Assembly (NCBI GenBank): GCA_018436925.1
Contig: JAHDKI010000017.1
Location: 24,288-88,287 of the forward strand
DNA: 64,000 bases
Direction of reading: 5' to 3'
Source: Syntrophaceae bacterium
GTDB taxonomy: Bacteria; Desulfobacterota; Syntrophia; Syntrophales; Smithellaceae
Shown here piece by piece: positions 17,255 through 26,656 of the stretch. The stretch's first letter is position 1. Each line of letters opens with the position of its first letter. A program made the position numbers and the translations under genes. Below the pieces are notes generated by a model. The model searched no databases and had not been told where the DNA came from. It saw only the letters and a list, made by a program, of their open reading frames with translations.

Positions 17255-18568
17255 TCAGCGGCTGGCGCCGACAAAATGATAATGGGGACCGAACCGCTCG
17301 AAAGCCGCGCGGTCAAGCGCCTCGCGGTGGGACGGATGGGCGATGCTGATGATCAGGCGGGCCCGTTCCTGAAGAGAGCGGCCGTAAAGATTGACCGCGC
17401 CATATTCGGTGACGAGCCAGTGCGCGTGCGCTCGGGTGGTCACCACGCCCGCGCCGGACAAAAGCACGGCAGAAATCTTGCTGAGCCCCGTTTCCGTCAC
17501 CGACGGCATGGCAAGAATGGCTTTGCCGCCTTTTGATCGCGACGCGCCGTAGAAGAAATCAATCTGGCCGCCCACGCCCGAATACATTTTTGCCCCCAGG
17601 GAATCCGCGCAGATCTGGCCGGTCAAGTCGACCTGCAGCGCGGAATTGATGGCCGTCGCCTTCGGGTTTCGGGCAATCACGAAAGGGTCGTTGGTATAGC
17701 CGACATCCATCATCCGGACATCATCGTTGAGATGGGTGTAATCGTAGAGCTTCTTGGATCCCAGAAGGAAGGTCGCCACCATTTTCCCCCGATCGACGGC
17801 CTTTTCCGCGCCGTTGATGACGCCTTTTTCAACCAGCGGGATGACGCCGTCGGCAAACATTTCCGTATGGATGCCGAGATTTTTATGGCCCCCCAACTGA
17901 TCGAGCACGGCGTTGGGAATCGCGCCGATGCCCATCTGCAGCGTGGCGCCGTCTTCTATGAGGGCCGCGCAGTGTCGCCCGATGGCTGTTTCAATGTCTG
18001 TGGGTTTTGCAAAATGAACAGTTTCGAGCGGCGTGTCGTCTTCGACGAAACAGTCGATCCGGTCGGCTTCGATGACGGCGTCGCCGAACGTGAAAGGCAC
18101 GTGAGGATTGATGACGGCCAGGACGGCGCGGGCTTTCTCCATGGCGGCGCGGGTGGCGTCCACCGACGTTCCCAGCGAAACCCGGCCTTTTGAGTCGGGC
18201 GGAGAGACCTGGATCATGACCACGTCGCACGGCAGATGGCCTTCTCGGTACAGACGCTGCGTTTCTCCCAGAAAAACGGGAATATAATCGGCAAATCCTT
18301 CCTGCGTTCGCTTGCGGACATTCGGTCCGACGAAGAAGGAATCCAGCTGAAAAATGCCTTCAAATTCCGGGTCGGCATAGGGTGCCGGGCCTTCGGTGTG
18401 CAAATGATGAATGCGGATATCCCGCAAGTCGCCCGCCCGTCCCCGGCGGCACATCGCGTTGATCAGGCATTGCGGCGCGCTGGCCACGGAGCTTAAGTGG
18501 ATGTGATCGCCCGGTCGGATTTCCGAGACCGCCTCATCCGGGGTTGCGATTTTAGGTTTTTGCGGCAT
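17255..18568 (-). CDS. Acetyl-CoA hydrolase/4-hydroxybutyrate CoA-transferase family protein
   Basis: A 437-residue class I CoA-transferase. The glutamate expected to form the CoA thioester is E236 in GIHTEMFADG. The QMGIGAIPNAV segment (about 211-221) and the C-terminal GVVTTRAHAHWLVTEYG and GRSLQERA motifs are those of the acetyl-CoA hydrolase/transferase family (Cat1/Cat2/AbfT). It would move CoA between acetyl-CoA and another short acid; the acid is unknown. ATG 18568 is chosen because AGGA lies nine bases upstream; an ATG three codons earlier abuts that site. It follows prfA by 53 bases, in the place where prmC commonly sits. Confidence 0.82.
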   Translation of the reverse strand: MPQKPKIATPDEAVSEIRPGDHIHLSSVASAPQCLINAMCRRGRAGDLRDIRIHHLHTEGPAPYADPEFEGIFQLDSFFVGPNVRKRTQEGFADYIPVFLGETQRLYREGHLPCDVVMIQVSPPDSKGRVSLGTSVDATRAAMEKARAVLAVINPHVPFTFGDAVIEADRIDCFVEDDTPLETVHFAKPTDIETAIGRHCAALIEDGATLQMGIGAIPNAVLDQLGGHKNLGIHTEMFADGVIPLVEKGVINGAEKAVDRGKMVATFLLGSKKLYDYTHLNDDVRMMDVGYTNDPFVIARNPKATAINSALQVDLTGQICADSLGAKMYSGVGGQIDFFYGASRSKGGKAILAMPSVTETGLSKISAVLLSGAGVVTTRAHAHWLVTEYGAVNLYGRSLQERARLIISIAHPSHREALDRAAFERFGPHYHFVGASR

Positions 18569-18621
18569 GCCAATCATTCCTGTCGGTTTTGATCGCGTCC
18601 AGCCGTCGGACGTCAGGGCGG

Positions 18622-19698
18622 TCAGCCCTGCTTGTTGAGGAGCTCGGCCTGATGATGGGCAATGAGCGCGTCGATCATGGCGCCGATATCGCCGTCGATA
18701 AAATGGTCCAGATCGTAGCGGGTCAGGTTGATCCGATGATCGGTGATCCGGCCCTGCGGAAAATTATACGTCCGGATCCGCTCGGAGCGGTCGCCGCTGC
18801 CCACCTGGCTTTTACGGGCTTGGGCCTGTTCGGCATTTTGCTTTTGCACCATTGCGTCAAGCAGTCTGGCGCGCAAAACCTTCATGGCTTTGGCCTTGTT
18901 TTTGAGCTGCGATTTTTCATCCTGGCAGGTGACCACCAGACCGGTCGGCAGATGGGTGATGCGGACGGCGGAGTCGGTGGTGTTCACGCTCTGGCCGCCG
19001 TGGCCGGTGGAGCGGTAAACGTCAATGCGCAGATCGTTGGGATCGATGCTGAGTTCGACCTCCTCGGCTTCGGGCATGATCGCGACGGTCACCGCCGACG
19101 TGTGAATGCGTCCCTGGGCTTCCGTGACCGGCACGCGCTGAACGCGATGCACGCCGCTTTCAAACTTCAGTCGGCTGTAAGCGCCGGCCCCCTCGATTTG
19201 CGCGATGATTTCCTTGAAGCCGCCCATGCCGCCCGCGGGCGACGAGCTGACCACGTCCACCTTCCAGCCCTGCGATTCGGCGTAACGGGCGTACATCCGG
19301 AACAGATCGCCCACAAACAGACCGGCTTCGTCTCCGCCGGTGCCGGCGCGGATTTCCAGGAAAACATTTTTATCGTCGTTGGGATCCTTGGGCAAAAGCA
19401 GGATCTTGATCTTTTCTTCGAGCTCTTCCCGCTGCGTCTGGAGCTGCGGCAGTTCGTCTTTGACCAGCGCGCGCAGCTCCTCGTCGGAATCGTTCAAAAG
19501 CCCCTGGTATTCATCAATGCGAATCTTGATGTCCTCAAAGCCGCGAATCGCTTCGACCAATTCGGTCAGATCCGAGTGTTCCTTGGCCAGTTTCTGGTAC
19601 AGCCCCTGCCTGGAAACTACCTGGGGGTCGCTCAATTGACCTTCCAGCTCGCGGTAGCGGATTTCTATATCGCGAAGCTTGTCTAAAATCGTATCCAT
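18622..19698 (-). CDS. prfA: Peptide chain release factor 1
   Basis: A 358-residue class I release factor. The peptidyl-hydrolysis motif GGQ is at 234-236 ([10 protein letters not shown]) and the stop-codon recognition tripeptide is PVT at 190-192. The PxT form marks RF1 (UAA/UAG) rather than RF2. Length is normal. It acts at the ribosomal A site. It is third in the rho-rpmE-prfA order found widely in proteobacteria, though a terminator lies between rpmE and prfA. The next gene is not prmC, the methyltransferase that modifies the GGQ glutamine. Confidence 0.95.
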   Translation of the reverse strand: MDTILDKLRDIEIRYRELEGQLSDPQVVSRQGLYQKLAKEHSDLTELVEAIRGFEDIKIRIDEYQGLLNDSDEELRALVKDELPQLQTQREELEEKIKILLLPKDPNDDKNVFLEIRAGTGGDEAGLFVGDLFRMYARYAESQGWKVDVVSSSPAGGMGGFKEIIAQIEGAGAYSRLKFESGVHRVQRVPVTEAQGRIHTSAVTVAIMPEAEEVELSIDPNDLRIDVYRSTGHGGQSVNTTDSAVRITHLPTGLVVTCQDEKSQLKNKAKAMKVLRARLLDAMVQKQNAEQAQARKSQVGSGDRSERIRTYNFPQGRITDHRINLTRYDLDHFIDGDIGAMIDALIAHHQAELLNKQG

Positions 19699-19761
19699 AG
19701 GTTTCCTGTGTCCGGCGACGGCTACTTTAGGGTTGTTGATGAAACGAAAAGAAAGAGTCTT

Positions 19762-19795
19762 AAAAACAGCTGCATCCTCAGGGGAGGACGCAGCT
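19762..19795 (-). terminator. Intrinsic terminator after rpmE
   Basis: On the minus strand a 12-bp stem (19784-19795 with 19768-19779, one G-T wobble) with a 4-base loop is followed by GTTTTT at 19762-19767. It lies about 60 bases after the rpmE stop and 64 before the prfA start, so prfA needs either read-through or its own promoter. Confidence 0.8.
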
Positions 19796-19856
19796 ATAAA
19801 TGGCGGGTGTAATGGATGATCTTGATCATATCAGGACAAGAGCCTGCCCGGTTGTC

Positions 19857-20102
19857 TTAAGCGGACGCCTTCTTGGCCGTTTTCTTTTTGGCCGCCGGGG
19901 CGGGGCCGGTTTCGTATTTCTTTTTGAACTTTTCCACACGGCCGGCCGTGTCGATGATTTTCTGCTTGCCGGTCATGAAGGGGTGGCAGCTCGAGCAGAT
20001 TTCAATTTTGATGTCCTTCTTGGTGGACCGGGTTTCAATCACGTTGCCGCACACGCAGGTAATCGTGGTTTCCTGATAATCCGGATGGATTCCTTCTTTC
20101 AT
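19857..20102 (-). CDS. rpmE: 50S ribosomal protein L31
   Basis: An 81-residue L31 of the zinc-binding (C+) type: CVCG at 16-19 and CSSC near 36-39 supply four cysteine ligands. The core is [16 protein letters not shown] and [23 protein letters not shown]. The C-terminal 20 residues are a basic alanine-lysine tail, longer than in E. coli. Strong GGGAGG ribosome-binding site. The cysteine form is normally used in zinc-replete cells. Located between rho and prfA. Confidence 0.94.
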   Translation of the reverse strand: MKEGIHPDYQETTITCVCGNVIETRSTKKDIKIEICSSCHPFMTGKQKIIDTAGRVEKFKKKYETGPAPAAKKKTAKKASA

Positions 20103-20216
20103 GATCTTCTTTCCTCCCGGCCGGAATCGGCTTTGCCGACTACGGCCTCATAATTTTCAACAAGACGGGGTGCTTATCGCATCCGCCGTAAAAATTCAAG
20201 TTATTATTTCAAGCTC

Positions 20217-21464
20217 CTAGGAATTCATGGAGTCCAAAAATTCCTGATTGGTGTCCGTTTTCTTGATCTTGCCGATGATGAATTCCATGGCGTCCACCGG
20301 ATTCATTTCCTGCAGCAGGCGGCGCAGAATCCAGACGCGGTTGAGATTATTCTTGGCGATCAAGAGCTCTTCCTTGCGGGTTCCGGAGCGGATGAGGTCG
20401 AATGCAGGGAAGATGCGTCGGTCGGCGATCCGGCGGTCCAGATGCAGTTCCATGTTGCCGGTGCCTTTGAATTCTTCGAAAATGACTTCGTCCATGCGGC
20501 TGCCGGTGTCGATGAGCGCGGTGGCGATGATCGTCAGGCTGCCGCCGTTTTCAATGTTGCGGGCCGCGCCGAAGAAACGTTTGGGTTTGTGCAGCGCGTT
20601 GGAATCGACGCCGCCGGAAAGCACCTTCCCCGACGGCGGAACGACCGTGTTGTAGGCGCGGGCCAGGCGGGTGATGGAATCCAGCAGAATGACGACGTCT
20701 TTTTTATGCTCGACCAGGCGCTTGGCTTTTTCAATCACCATTTCCGCCACCTGCACGTGCCGGGTTGCCGGTTCGTCGAAGGTGGACGAAATGACCTCGC
20801 CTTTGACGCTGCGCTGCATGTCGGTCACTTCTTCGGGGCGCTCGTCGATGAGCAGAACCATCAAAACGACTTCCTTATGGTTGGCGGTGATGCTGTGGGC
20901 GATGTCCTGAAGCAAAACGGTTTTACCGGCCCGGGGCGGCGAGACGATCAGCGCGCGCTGGCCCTTGCCGATGGGGGCGAACAGATCCAGGGTTCGGGTG
21001 GAGAAATTATCGGAATCGAACTCAAGATTAAGTTTTTCCTGCGGATACAATGGCGTGAGGTTGTCGAAAAGAATCTTGTCGCGCGCCTGCTCCGGGCTTT
21101 CGAAGTTGACGGTATCGACTTTTAAAAGCGCAAAGTATTTTTCCCCTTCCTTCGGGGGGCGGACTTCGCCTGAGATGGTGTCTCCGGTTCTTAGGTTAAA
21201 TCGTCGGATCTGAGACGGCGAGATGTAGATGTCGTCGGGGCTGGGCAGGTAGTTGTAGTCGACCGCTCTGAGAAAACCGAAGCCGTCGGGAAGGATTTCC
21301 AGAACGCCGGAGCCGGAAATCACGCCGTTTTGTTCGGCCTGGGTTTGCAAGATGGCGAAAATCAGATCCTGCCTGCGCATGCCGCTGGCTCCGGGAACGT
21401 CCAATCCTTTGGCCATATCCGTCAGTTCACTGATCGGAAGCCGCTTAATGTCTTCAATGTTCAT
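20217..21464 (-). CDS. rho: Transcription termination factor Rho
   Basis: A 415-residue hexameric RNA-dependent ATPase. The N-terminal Rho-N helix bundle opens the protein ([16 protein letters not shown]). The RNA-binding cold-shock-like domain includes [22 protein letters not shown]. The ATPase domain has PPRAGKT at 176-182, the Q-loop region near [11 protein letters not shown], and the R-loop. Length is close to the E. coli protein (419), with no insertion. Transcribed from a candidate promoter about 200 bases upstream, leaving a long leader as is known for rho genes under autogenous attenuation. First gene of the rho-rpmE-prfA group. Confidence 0.96.
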   Translation of the reverse strand: MNIEDIKRLPISELTDMAKGLDVPGASGMRRQDLIFAILQTQAEQNGVISGSGVLEILPDGFGFLRAVDYNYLPSPDDIYISPSQIRRFNLRTGDTISGEVRPPKEGEKYFALLKVDTVNFESPEQARDKILFDNLTPLYPQEKLNLEFDSDNFSTRTLDLFAPIGKGQRALIVSPPRAGKTVLLQDIAHSITANHKEVVLMVLLIDERPEEVTDMQRSVKGEVISSTFDEPATRHVQVAEMVIEKAKRLVEHKKDVVILLDSITRLARAYNTVVPPSGKVLSGGVDSNALHKPKRFFGAARNIENGGSLTIIATALIDTGSRMDEVIFEEFKGTGNMELHLDRRIADRRIFPAFDLIRSGTRKEELLIAKNNLNRVWILRRLLQEMNPVDAMEFIIGKIKKTDTNQEFLDSMNS

Positions 21465-21817
21465 AGTGATGCGTCCTTGTTGTATTAGTTTACAGGCACG
21501 ATATCATTAAGGAAAGCATGATTCTTTCAGCGTATTGGAAAGTTATGGAATACGCGAAGATAGTCACGAGTTTTAACGAGCACAGAATATATATCGGCTT
21601 GTTTTTTGAATCCTTGAGTCGCTCCAATAGGCAGGGCTTAAATAAGCCGCTGACGAATTGACCTTTAGCTATATGAATCACTGCCAAGTGTCAAGAATTT
21701 TTCGCGACGTCCCGCGATTTTTATTCGCCGGGCCGGTTTTTTTTCTTGATTTGGACGGCGCACTGCACTAAATCATTTTAACTTCTTATTTTCTTTGCGA
21801 AAGGTGTAGAAAAACGT
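21465..21817. other. Rho leader and divergent promoter region
   Basis: There is no gene in this 353-base divergent region. It holds the rho promoter at 21666-21694 and an untranslated rho leader of roughly 190 bases, AT-rich and without an obvious hairpin terminator. On the plus side, TTGATT followed after 17 bases by TAAATC (about 21753-21781) could drive the helicase gene but is a poor match. Confidence 0.45.
21666..21694 (-). promoter_or_regulatory. Candidate sigma-70 promoter of rho
   Basis: On the minus strand TTGACA (21689-21694) is followed after 17 bases by TAGCTA (21666-21671); TATAGC at 15-base spacing overlaps it. The -35 is perfect. It leaves a leader of nearly 200 bases before the rho ATG at 21464. 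Confidence 0.5.
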
Positions 21818-23320
21818 ATGGATGAAATGAAAAATCAGGATACCCCTCCGGAAACGGCCGCCCCGGAGGCGCCCGCAGACACATGCCTTGCGGCCCTGTC
21901 ACCCGAATTGCAGGCGGCCTGCCGGGCCGCCGGATGGACGGAACTGACCCCTGCTCAGGCAAAATCCATTCCTTATATTTTATCCGGCCGTGACGTGATG
22001 ATTCAGTCTCGCACCGGAAGCGGCAAAACGGGGGCCTACATCCTGCCGATCATGCAGCAGATCGACCTGACCCGGAACGTTCCCCAGGCGCTGGTTTTGG
22101 TGCCCACACGGGAACTGGCCCTGCAAGTGTCGCAGGAAGCGCAAATGCTTTCTCAAAATTCTCAATTGCGCACGGCGGTGGTTTACGGCGGCGTGGGCTA
22201 CAATGCCCAACTCGAAGCTTTCCGCTCGGGCGCGCAGCTTGTGGTCGGCACACCCGGCCGCATCCTCGATCATCTTTTAAAGAACACGCTGTCGCTGGAT
22301 CATTTGAAAATGCTGATTTTCGACGAGGCGGATCGGATGCTGTCGATGGGATTCTACCCCGACATGGTCAAAATCCGGAAATTCATCCCCACCGGGAAAA
22401 TTCTGAGCTCAATGTTTTCGGCCACTTTTCCGCCGCAGGTGGTCCGTCTGGCCGAACAGTTCCTGCGATCTCCCCAACTTCTGAGTTTAAGCGGTAATCA
22501 GGTGCATATCGCGGAAATCGACCATGTTTTTTATGTGGTTCCCGGCATGCGCAAAGACCGTTCGCTGGTGCGCATCATCGAGATTGAAAATCCGGCGTCG
22601 GCCATCATTTTCTGCAACACGAAAGACACGGTGCATTATCTGTCGATCGTTTTGAAGCGCTTCGGCTACGACGCAGACGAACTGAGCTCCGATCTCGCGC
22701 AGAGCGCACGGGAAAAAGTCATGGGGCGCGTGCGGCGCAGGGCGTTGCGCTTTCTGGTGGCCACCGATGTGGCGGCCCGGGGAATCGATATTCCGGATTT
22801 GTCTCATGTGATTCAATATGAGCCGCCGGAGGATCCGGAAGCCTACATTCACCGCGCCGGCCGCACCGGGCGGATGGGCTCGGGCGGGGTGGCCATCTCT
22901 GTCGTGGCGGAAATGGAAAAGTTCAAACTCCAGAGTATCGCGAGGCATTACAACATTCAGATGCAGCAGCGGATGCTGCCATCCGATGAAGAGGTTGAAA
23001 AAGTCGTCGCCGAGCGGGTCACAGCGCTTCTGGAAGCGAAACTGCGCGGGCGCGACAACCTTCAACTCGAAAGAATGCGCCGGTTTGTTCCCCTGGCTAA
23101 GAACCTTGCGCAGTCCGACGCGGGCCTCGCCCTCATGGTTATGCTGATCGACGACTACTACCAACAATCTTTGCATGCGCCGCCTGAACAGCCGGCTCCG
23201 GAACCGGAAACGGAAAGAACGCCGAAACCGGCTTCGGAAAAATCCCCGAAGCCGCAGCCGGGCAGGAAACGAAGCCGCAGCCGAACGCGGTCAAAAAACA
23301 AAAAGGAGCTTCCTTCTTAG
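21818..23320 (+). CDS. DEAD-box ATP-dependent RNA helicase
   Basis: A 500-residue DEAD-box helicase. Motif I SRTGSGKT is at 64-71, motif Ia PTREL near 96, motif II DEAD at 169-172, motif III SAT at 201-203, and motif VI HRAGRTGR closes the second RecA-like domain. After residue about 440 comes a low-complexity tail rich in P, E, K and R, ending in an RSRSRTRSKNKK-type basic stretch that probably holds RNA. Family members unwind structured RNA during ribosome assembly or cold adaptation. The assignment to RhlE, CsdA or another subgroup is not attempted. The patatin gene starts three bases after its stop, so the two are coupled. Confidence 0.9.
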   Translation: MDEMKNQDTPPETAAPEAPADTCLAALSPELQAACRAAGWTELTPAQAKSIPYILSGRDVMIQSRTGSGKTGAYILPIMQQIDLTRNVPQALVLVPTRELALQVSQEAQMLSQNSQLRTAVVYGGVGYNAQLEAFRSGAQLVVGTPGRILDHLLKNTLSLDHLKMLIFDEADRMLSMGFYPDMVKIRKFIPTGKILSSMFSATFPPQVVRLAEQFLRSPQLLSLSGNQVHIAEIDHVFYVVPGMRKDRSLVRIIEIENPASAIIFCNTKDTVHYLSIVLKRFGYDADELSSDLAQSAREKVMGRVRRRALRFLVATDVAARGIDIPDLSHVIQYEPPEDPEAYIHRAGRTGRMGSGGVAISVVAEMEKFKLQSIARHYNIQMQQRMLPSDEEVEKVVAERVTALLEAKLRGRDNLQLERMRRFVPLAKNLAQSDAGLALMVMLIDDYYQQSLHAPPEQPAPEPETERTPKPASEKSPKPQPGRKRSRSRTRSKNKKELPS

Positions 23321-23323
23321 GCC

Positions 23324-24220
23324 ATGAAACGCATCGCTTCTCGCCTTATCTGCACCCTGATTGCGGCGGGGTTTCTTGCCGCCTGTTCGACGACGCCGCC
23401 GGAGGCGCCCTCTGTAGCGCCGCCTCCGAAGCCGGCGAAAATTGCGGTTGTCCTGGGCGCCGGCGCGTCGAAGGGTTTTGCGCACATCGGTGTGCTCAAA
23501 ATCCTCGAATCGCATCGGGTTCCGGTCCATATGGTGGTCGGCACCAGTGTCGGCTCGCTGGTGGGCAGCCTCTATGCCTATGGATACTCTCCCTACGACC
23601 TTCAACTGCTCGCGTTTTCTCTGAGCAAGGAGGAGGTTGTCGATTACATGCTTCCCGACAACGGTTTTATCCGGGGGGAAAAGCTTGAAAACTATGTGAA
23701 CGCCAAGGTCAAGTACACGCCGATCGAAAAGTTTCCACTGCCATTTATGGCCGTGGCGACGAATATTCAGACCGGCGAGGAACTGGTCTTCGGCAGAGGC
23801 AACACCGGCAAGGCCGTCCGGGCCAGCTGCTCGATTCCCGGCGTTTTCAACCCGGTGGCCATCGGCGACAAGACTTGTGTCGATGGGGGCGTGGTGAGCC
23901 CGGTGGCCATCGATGTCGCCCGCCGCTTTGGCGCGGATGTGGTCATTGCCGTGGACATCTCTTCACATTTAAACGCCTCAACGCCGCGCGGTACCGTCGA
24001 AACCATCATGCAGGCGATCGATGTGATGTATAACAAAATTGCCCAAGCGCAGATCAAAAACGCGGACATTGTCATCAAACCGAAAGTCGGGCACATCGGA
24101 TCAAGCGATTTTTCCCGTCGCCATGAAGCCATTCTGGAAGGGGAAAAGGCGGCGACGGAAGCGATGCCGGCCATCAACGCCCTGCTTTTTCGTCTGCGGG
24201 AAGAAGGCCGTTTGCCCTGA
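23324..24220 (+). CDS. Patatin-like phospholipase, predicted lipoprotein
   Basis: A 298-residue patatin-fold hydrolase of the RssA/NTE type. The N-terminus is a lipoprotein signal with lipobox LAAC and C21 as the acylated residue. The oxyanion loop is GAGASKGFAH (45-54), the nucleophile S75 sits in GTSVGS, and the dyad aspartate is D187 in CVDGGVVSP. It would hydrolyse acyl chains from phospholipids or acyl-CoA esters at the periplasmic face of a membrane. A proline-rich linker (residues 24-38) separates the anchor from the domain. It follows the helicase gene by three bases. A functional link between the two is not apparent. Confidence 0.87.
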   Translation: MKRIASRLICTLIAAGFLAACSTTPPEAPSVAPPPKPAKIAVVLGAGASKGFAHIGVLKILESHRVPVHMVVGTSVGSLVGSLYAYGYSPYDLQLLAFSLSKEEVVDYMLPDNGFIRGEKLENYVNAKVKYTPIEKFPLPFMAVATNIQTGEELVFGRGNTGKAVRASCSIPGVFNPVAIGDKTCVDGGVVSPVAIDVARRFGADVVIAVDISSHLNASTPRGTVETIMQAIDVMYNKIAQAQIKNADIVIKPKVGHIGSSDFSRRHEAILEGEKAATEAMPAINALLFRLREEGRLP

Positions 24221-24347
24221 TCGCGCAGCCGTTCGCTTCTCTTTTCATTCGTCTTTAAACACACAGCGGGATGTTCCTGACGGGTGTCGGGGTGGATGCG
24301 TGCCCCGGATTTAAAAGGATACCGGGTCTTGGTGGAGGATGGGGTTC

Positions 24348-24376
24348 TTGACACGGGCCGGTCGCAACATTAAAGT
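24348..24376 (+). promoter_or_regulatory. Sigma-70-like promoter of the DUF3141 gene
   Basis: A perfect TTGACA (24348-24353) is followed after 17 bases by TAAAGT (24371-24376, four of six consensus bases). It lies about 50 bases before the ATG at 24424, which has AAGGAG as ribosome-binding site. Confidence 0.6.
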
Positions 24377-24423
24377 AATCGCGAAACCAAACCGATTTCC
24401 AAGATGATCTAAGGAGAAAACCC

Positions 24424-26586
24424 ATGGATAATACATTCCCGCAAAACATGTGGGGCAAAACGCCGGATTGGCAAAAGGATTTAACGGAATACTGGGTTGA
24501 CACGGCTCAGCGGACGATCATCTTCACCGATATCCTTCGCAAACGAGGCAATAACTACATCAAGCACATCCGCGGCGGTCAGCCGCCGGTTTTGACCTTC
24601 AACTACGAGCTGATTCTCAACGCCAAGAATTTCGAGCATCCGTGCAACTATTCGCTGGTCAGAATATCCGATCGGCGGCGGCATGAAGACGAATTGCCCG
24701 ACGACCGGGAAAGACGGCATCCCAGCAGGGAGCGTATCGAAAGGCCCAAGCGGCCGATTGTCATCATGGATCCGCGCGCGGGCCACGGCCCCGGCATCGG
24801 CGGTTCCAAGCGTGACTCGGAAATCGGCATGGCCCTGGAACATGAGCATCCGGTGTATTTCATCTTGTTTTACTCGGAGCCGATTCCCGGGCAGACCATG
24901 GCCGATGTCATCGAAGCTATTGAGATATTCATGGAAAAGATCGTCGAGCTGCATCCCAACGCCGACGCCCCGGCGATTATGGGGAATTGTCAGGCGGGTT
25001 GGGCGGCGGCCATCGCCTGCGCCGAACGGCCCGATGTCGCAGGCCCCCTGGTTTTAAACGGTGCGCCGCTTTCATACTGGAGCGGCGTGGCCGGCGTCAA
25101 TCCGATGCGGTATAAGGGCGGCCTGGTCGGGGGCGTATGGGTCAACTCCATACTGAGCGATCTGGGCAACGGGGTTTTTGACGGCGCGAATCTGGTTTAT
25201 AATTTTGAAACGCTCAATCCCGCCAATACGATTTGGACTAAACAATACAACGTTTACTCGCAGGTGGATACGGAAGAAGAACGCTATCTCGCGTTCGAAC
25301 GCTGGTGGGGCGGCTTTTTCATGCTGACCACCGACGAGATTCATTTTATCGTCCGGAACCTGTTTGTCGGCAACAAATTGGAAACCGGCCAGCTGGAGTT
25401 GCGTGAAGGCCGGAAAATCAGCCTCAAGAATATCAAAAGCCCGATCATCGTGTTTGCGTCGATGGGCGACAACATCACGCCCGCCCAGCAGGCGCTCAAC
25501 TGGATTCCCCGGGTTTATTCCTCCGTCGAGGATATTAAAAAACACGGACAGGTGATTATCTACATCGTTCACAAGGACATCGGTCATCTGGGCATCTTCG
25601 TTGCGGGCTCGGTTGCCAAGAAGGAACATAAAGAAATTATCGCGAATTTCGACATGATCGAATTCTTAAGCCCGGGTCTTTATGAGATGGTCATTGAAGG
25701 GGATGTCGTGAGCGAAAAATTTTCCACGCGCTATGAGCCGCGGACCTTCGCGGATATCGCCGCCTATGACGACGGCATCGAAGACGAAACCGATTTCAGC
25801 GTGGTGGCCAAGCTTTCGGAATCCAATGACAACTTGTATCAGTTGTTTGCGCGCCCTTGGGTGAAATTCTGGACCACCGAGCTGTCCGCGGAGATCCTGC
25901 GCTATCTTCATCCGCTGCGCGTTCAGCGTTACATCTTTGCGGATACCAATCCGATGATGCGTCCCGTGAAGAATATCGCCTCCATCGCCAGGCAGAACCG
26001 CAAGCCCGCGTCCAAAGACAATCCGTTTTCGGCCATGGAAAAAGACTTTTCCAATTATGTTGACAGCCTGCTGGATATCTACCGCGACTGGCGCGACCTC
26101 AATTCAGAGCTTTTATTTCAGATGATTTACGGCAGCAAAACCATGCGCGGGTTCTTCCCGCCGCCCGGGCCGGAAGAGGCGCCGTCGAGCGGACCGCTTC
26201 AGGAGCAGGATGTTGACGAAAGGCTGCAAACGCTGCATGAAGGCGGACTTGCCGCCGGACTGATCCGCGTTTTCATGGCTATCGCCAGAATCGGCGGAGG
26301 GGTCAAAAGACGTCATTTTGAAATCGGAAACGAAATCGCCCGGACGCACAAAGCGCTCAAGAGGCTCAAACCGGCCGACTTCAAACGCATTCTCAAAGAA
26401 CAGGCGGCGATCCTGCAGGCCGACGAGGACCGCGCCATCGAGGCCCTGTCCGTTCTGATCAAAAACAAGGACGACCGCATGGAGGCCCTCAGCATCGCCC
26501 GCAGACTGTGTCTGGTGGACGGGGTTTACAGCGATCAGGAAAAGACGATGATTGAAAAATTGAAGAAAGGCTTAAGCCTGGAGTAA
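24424..26586 (+). CDS. DUF3141 protein, PHA-synthase-like alpha/beta hydrolase
   Basis: A 720-residue protein of the DUF3141 family, related to class I polyhydroxyalkanoate synthases. The putative triad is C189 in the lipase-like box GNCQAGW (187-193), D349 in MGDNITP and H388 in DIGHLG, all spaced as in PhaC-type enzymes. The N-terminal 110 residues and a highly charged segment near 82-110 are typical of the family. Residues about 640-720 resemble a TerB-like helical tail (ALSVLIKNKDDRMEALSIARRLCLVDG). The substrate is unknown; a thioester-forming acyltransferase acting on hydroxyacyl-CoA is an inference from the cysteine nucleophile. No phasin, phaE/phaR partner or beta-ketothiolase/reductase set adjoins it. 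It has its own promoter and ends at a strong terminator. Confidence 0.8.
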   Translation: MDNTFPQNMWGKTPDWQKDLTEYWVDTAQRTIIFTDILRKRGNNYIKHIRGGQPPVLTFNYELILNAKNFEHPCNYSLVRISDRRRHEDELPDDRERRHPSRERIERPKRPIVIMDPRAGHGPGIGGSKRDSEIGMALEHEHPVYFILFYSEPIPGQTMADVIEAIEIFMEKIVELHPNADAPAIMGNCQAGWAAAIACAERPDVAGPLVLNGAPLSYWSGVAGVNPMRYKGGLVGGVWVNSILSDLGNGVFDGANLVYNFETLNPANTIWTKQYNVYSQVDTEEERYLAFERWWGGFFMLTTDEIHFIVRNLFVGNKLETGQLELREGRKISLKNIKSPIIVFASMGDNITPAQQALNWIPRVYSSVEDIKKHGQVIIYIVHKDIGHLGIFVAGSVAKKEHKEIIANFDMIEFLSPGLYEMVIEGDVVSEKFSTRYEPRTFADIAAYDDGIEDETDFSVVAKLSESNDNLYQLFARPWVKFWTTELSAEILRYLHPLRVQRYIFADTNPMMRPVKNIASIARQNRKPASKDNPFSAMEKDFSNYVDSLLDIYRDWRDLNSELLFQMIYGSKTMRGFFPPPGPEEAPSSGPLQEQDVDERLQTLHEGGLAAGLIRVFMAIARIGGGVKRRHFEIGNEIARTHKALKRLKPADFKRILKEQAAILQADEDRAIEALSVLIKNKDDRMEALSIARRLCLVDGVYSDQEKTMIEKLKKGLSLE

Positions 26587-26610
26587 GTGTATACAAAAGA
26601 AACACGGTTC

Positions 26611-26643
26611 GAAAAGAGGCGGCCCTTAAGGCCGCCTCTTTTC
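26611..26643. terminator. Strong bidirectional intrinsic terminator
   Basis: GAAAAGAGGCGGCC (26611-26624) pairs perfectly with GGCCGCCTCTTTTC (26630-26643). The A-rich and T-rich flanks of the stem serve both the plus-strand DUF3141 gene and the minus-strand HMGL-like gene ending at 26657. Confidence 0.92.
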
Positions 26644-26656
26644 GTCCGGCCGACCG

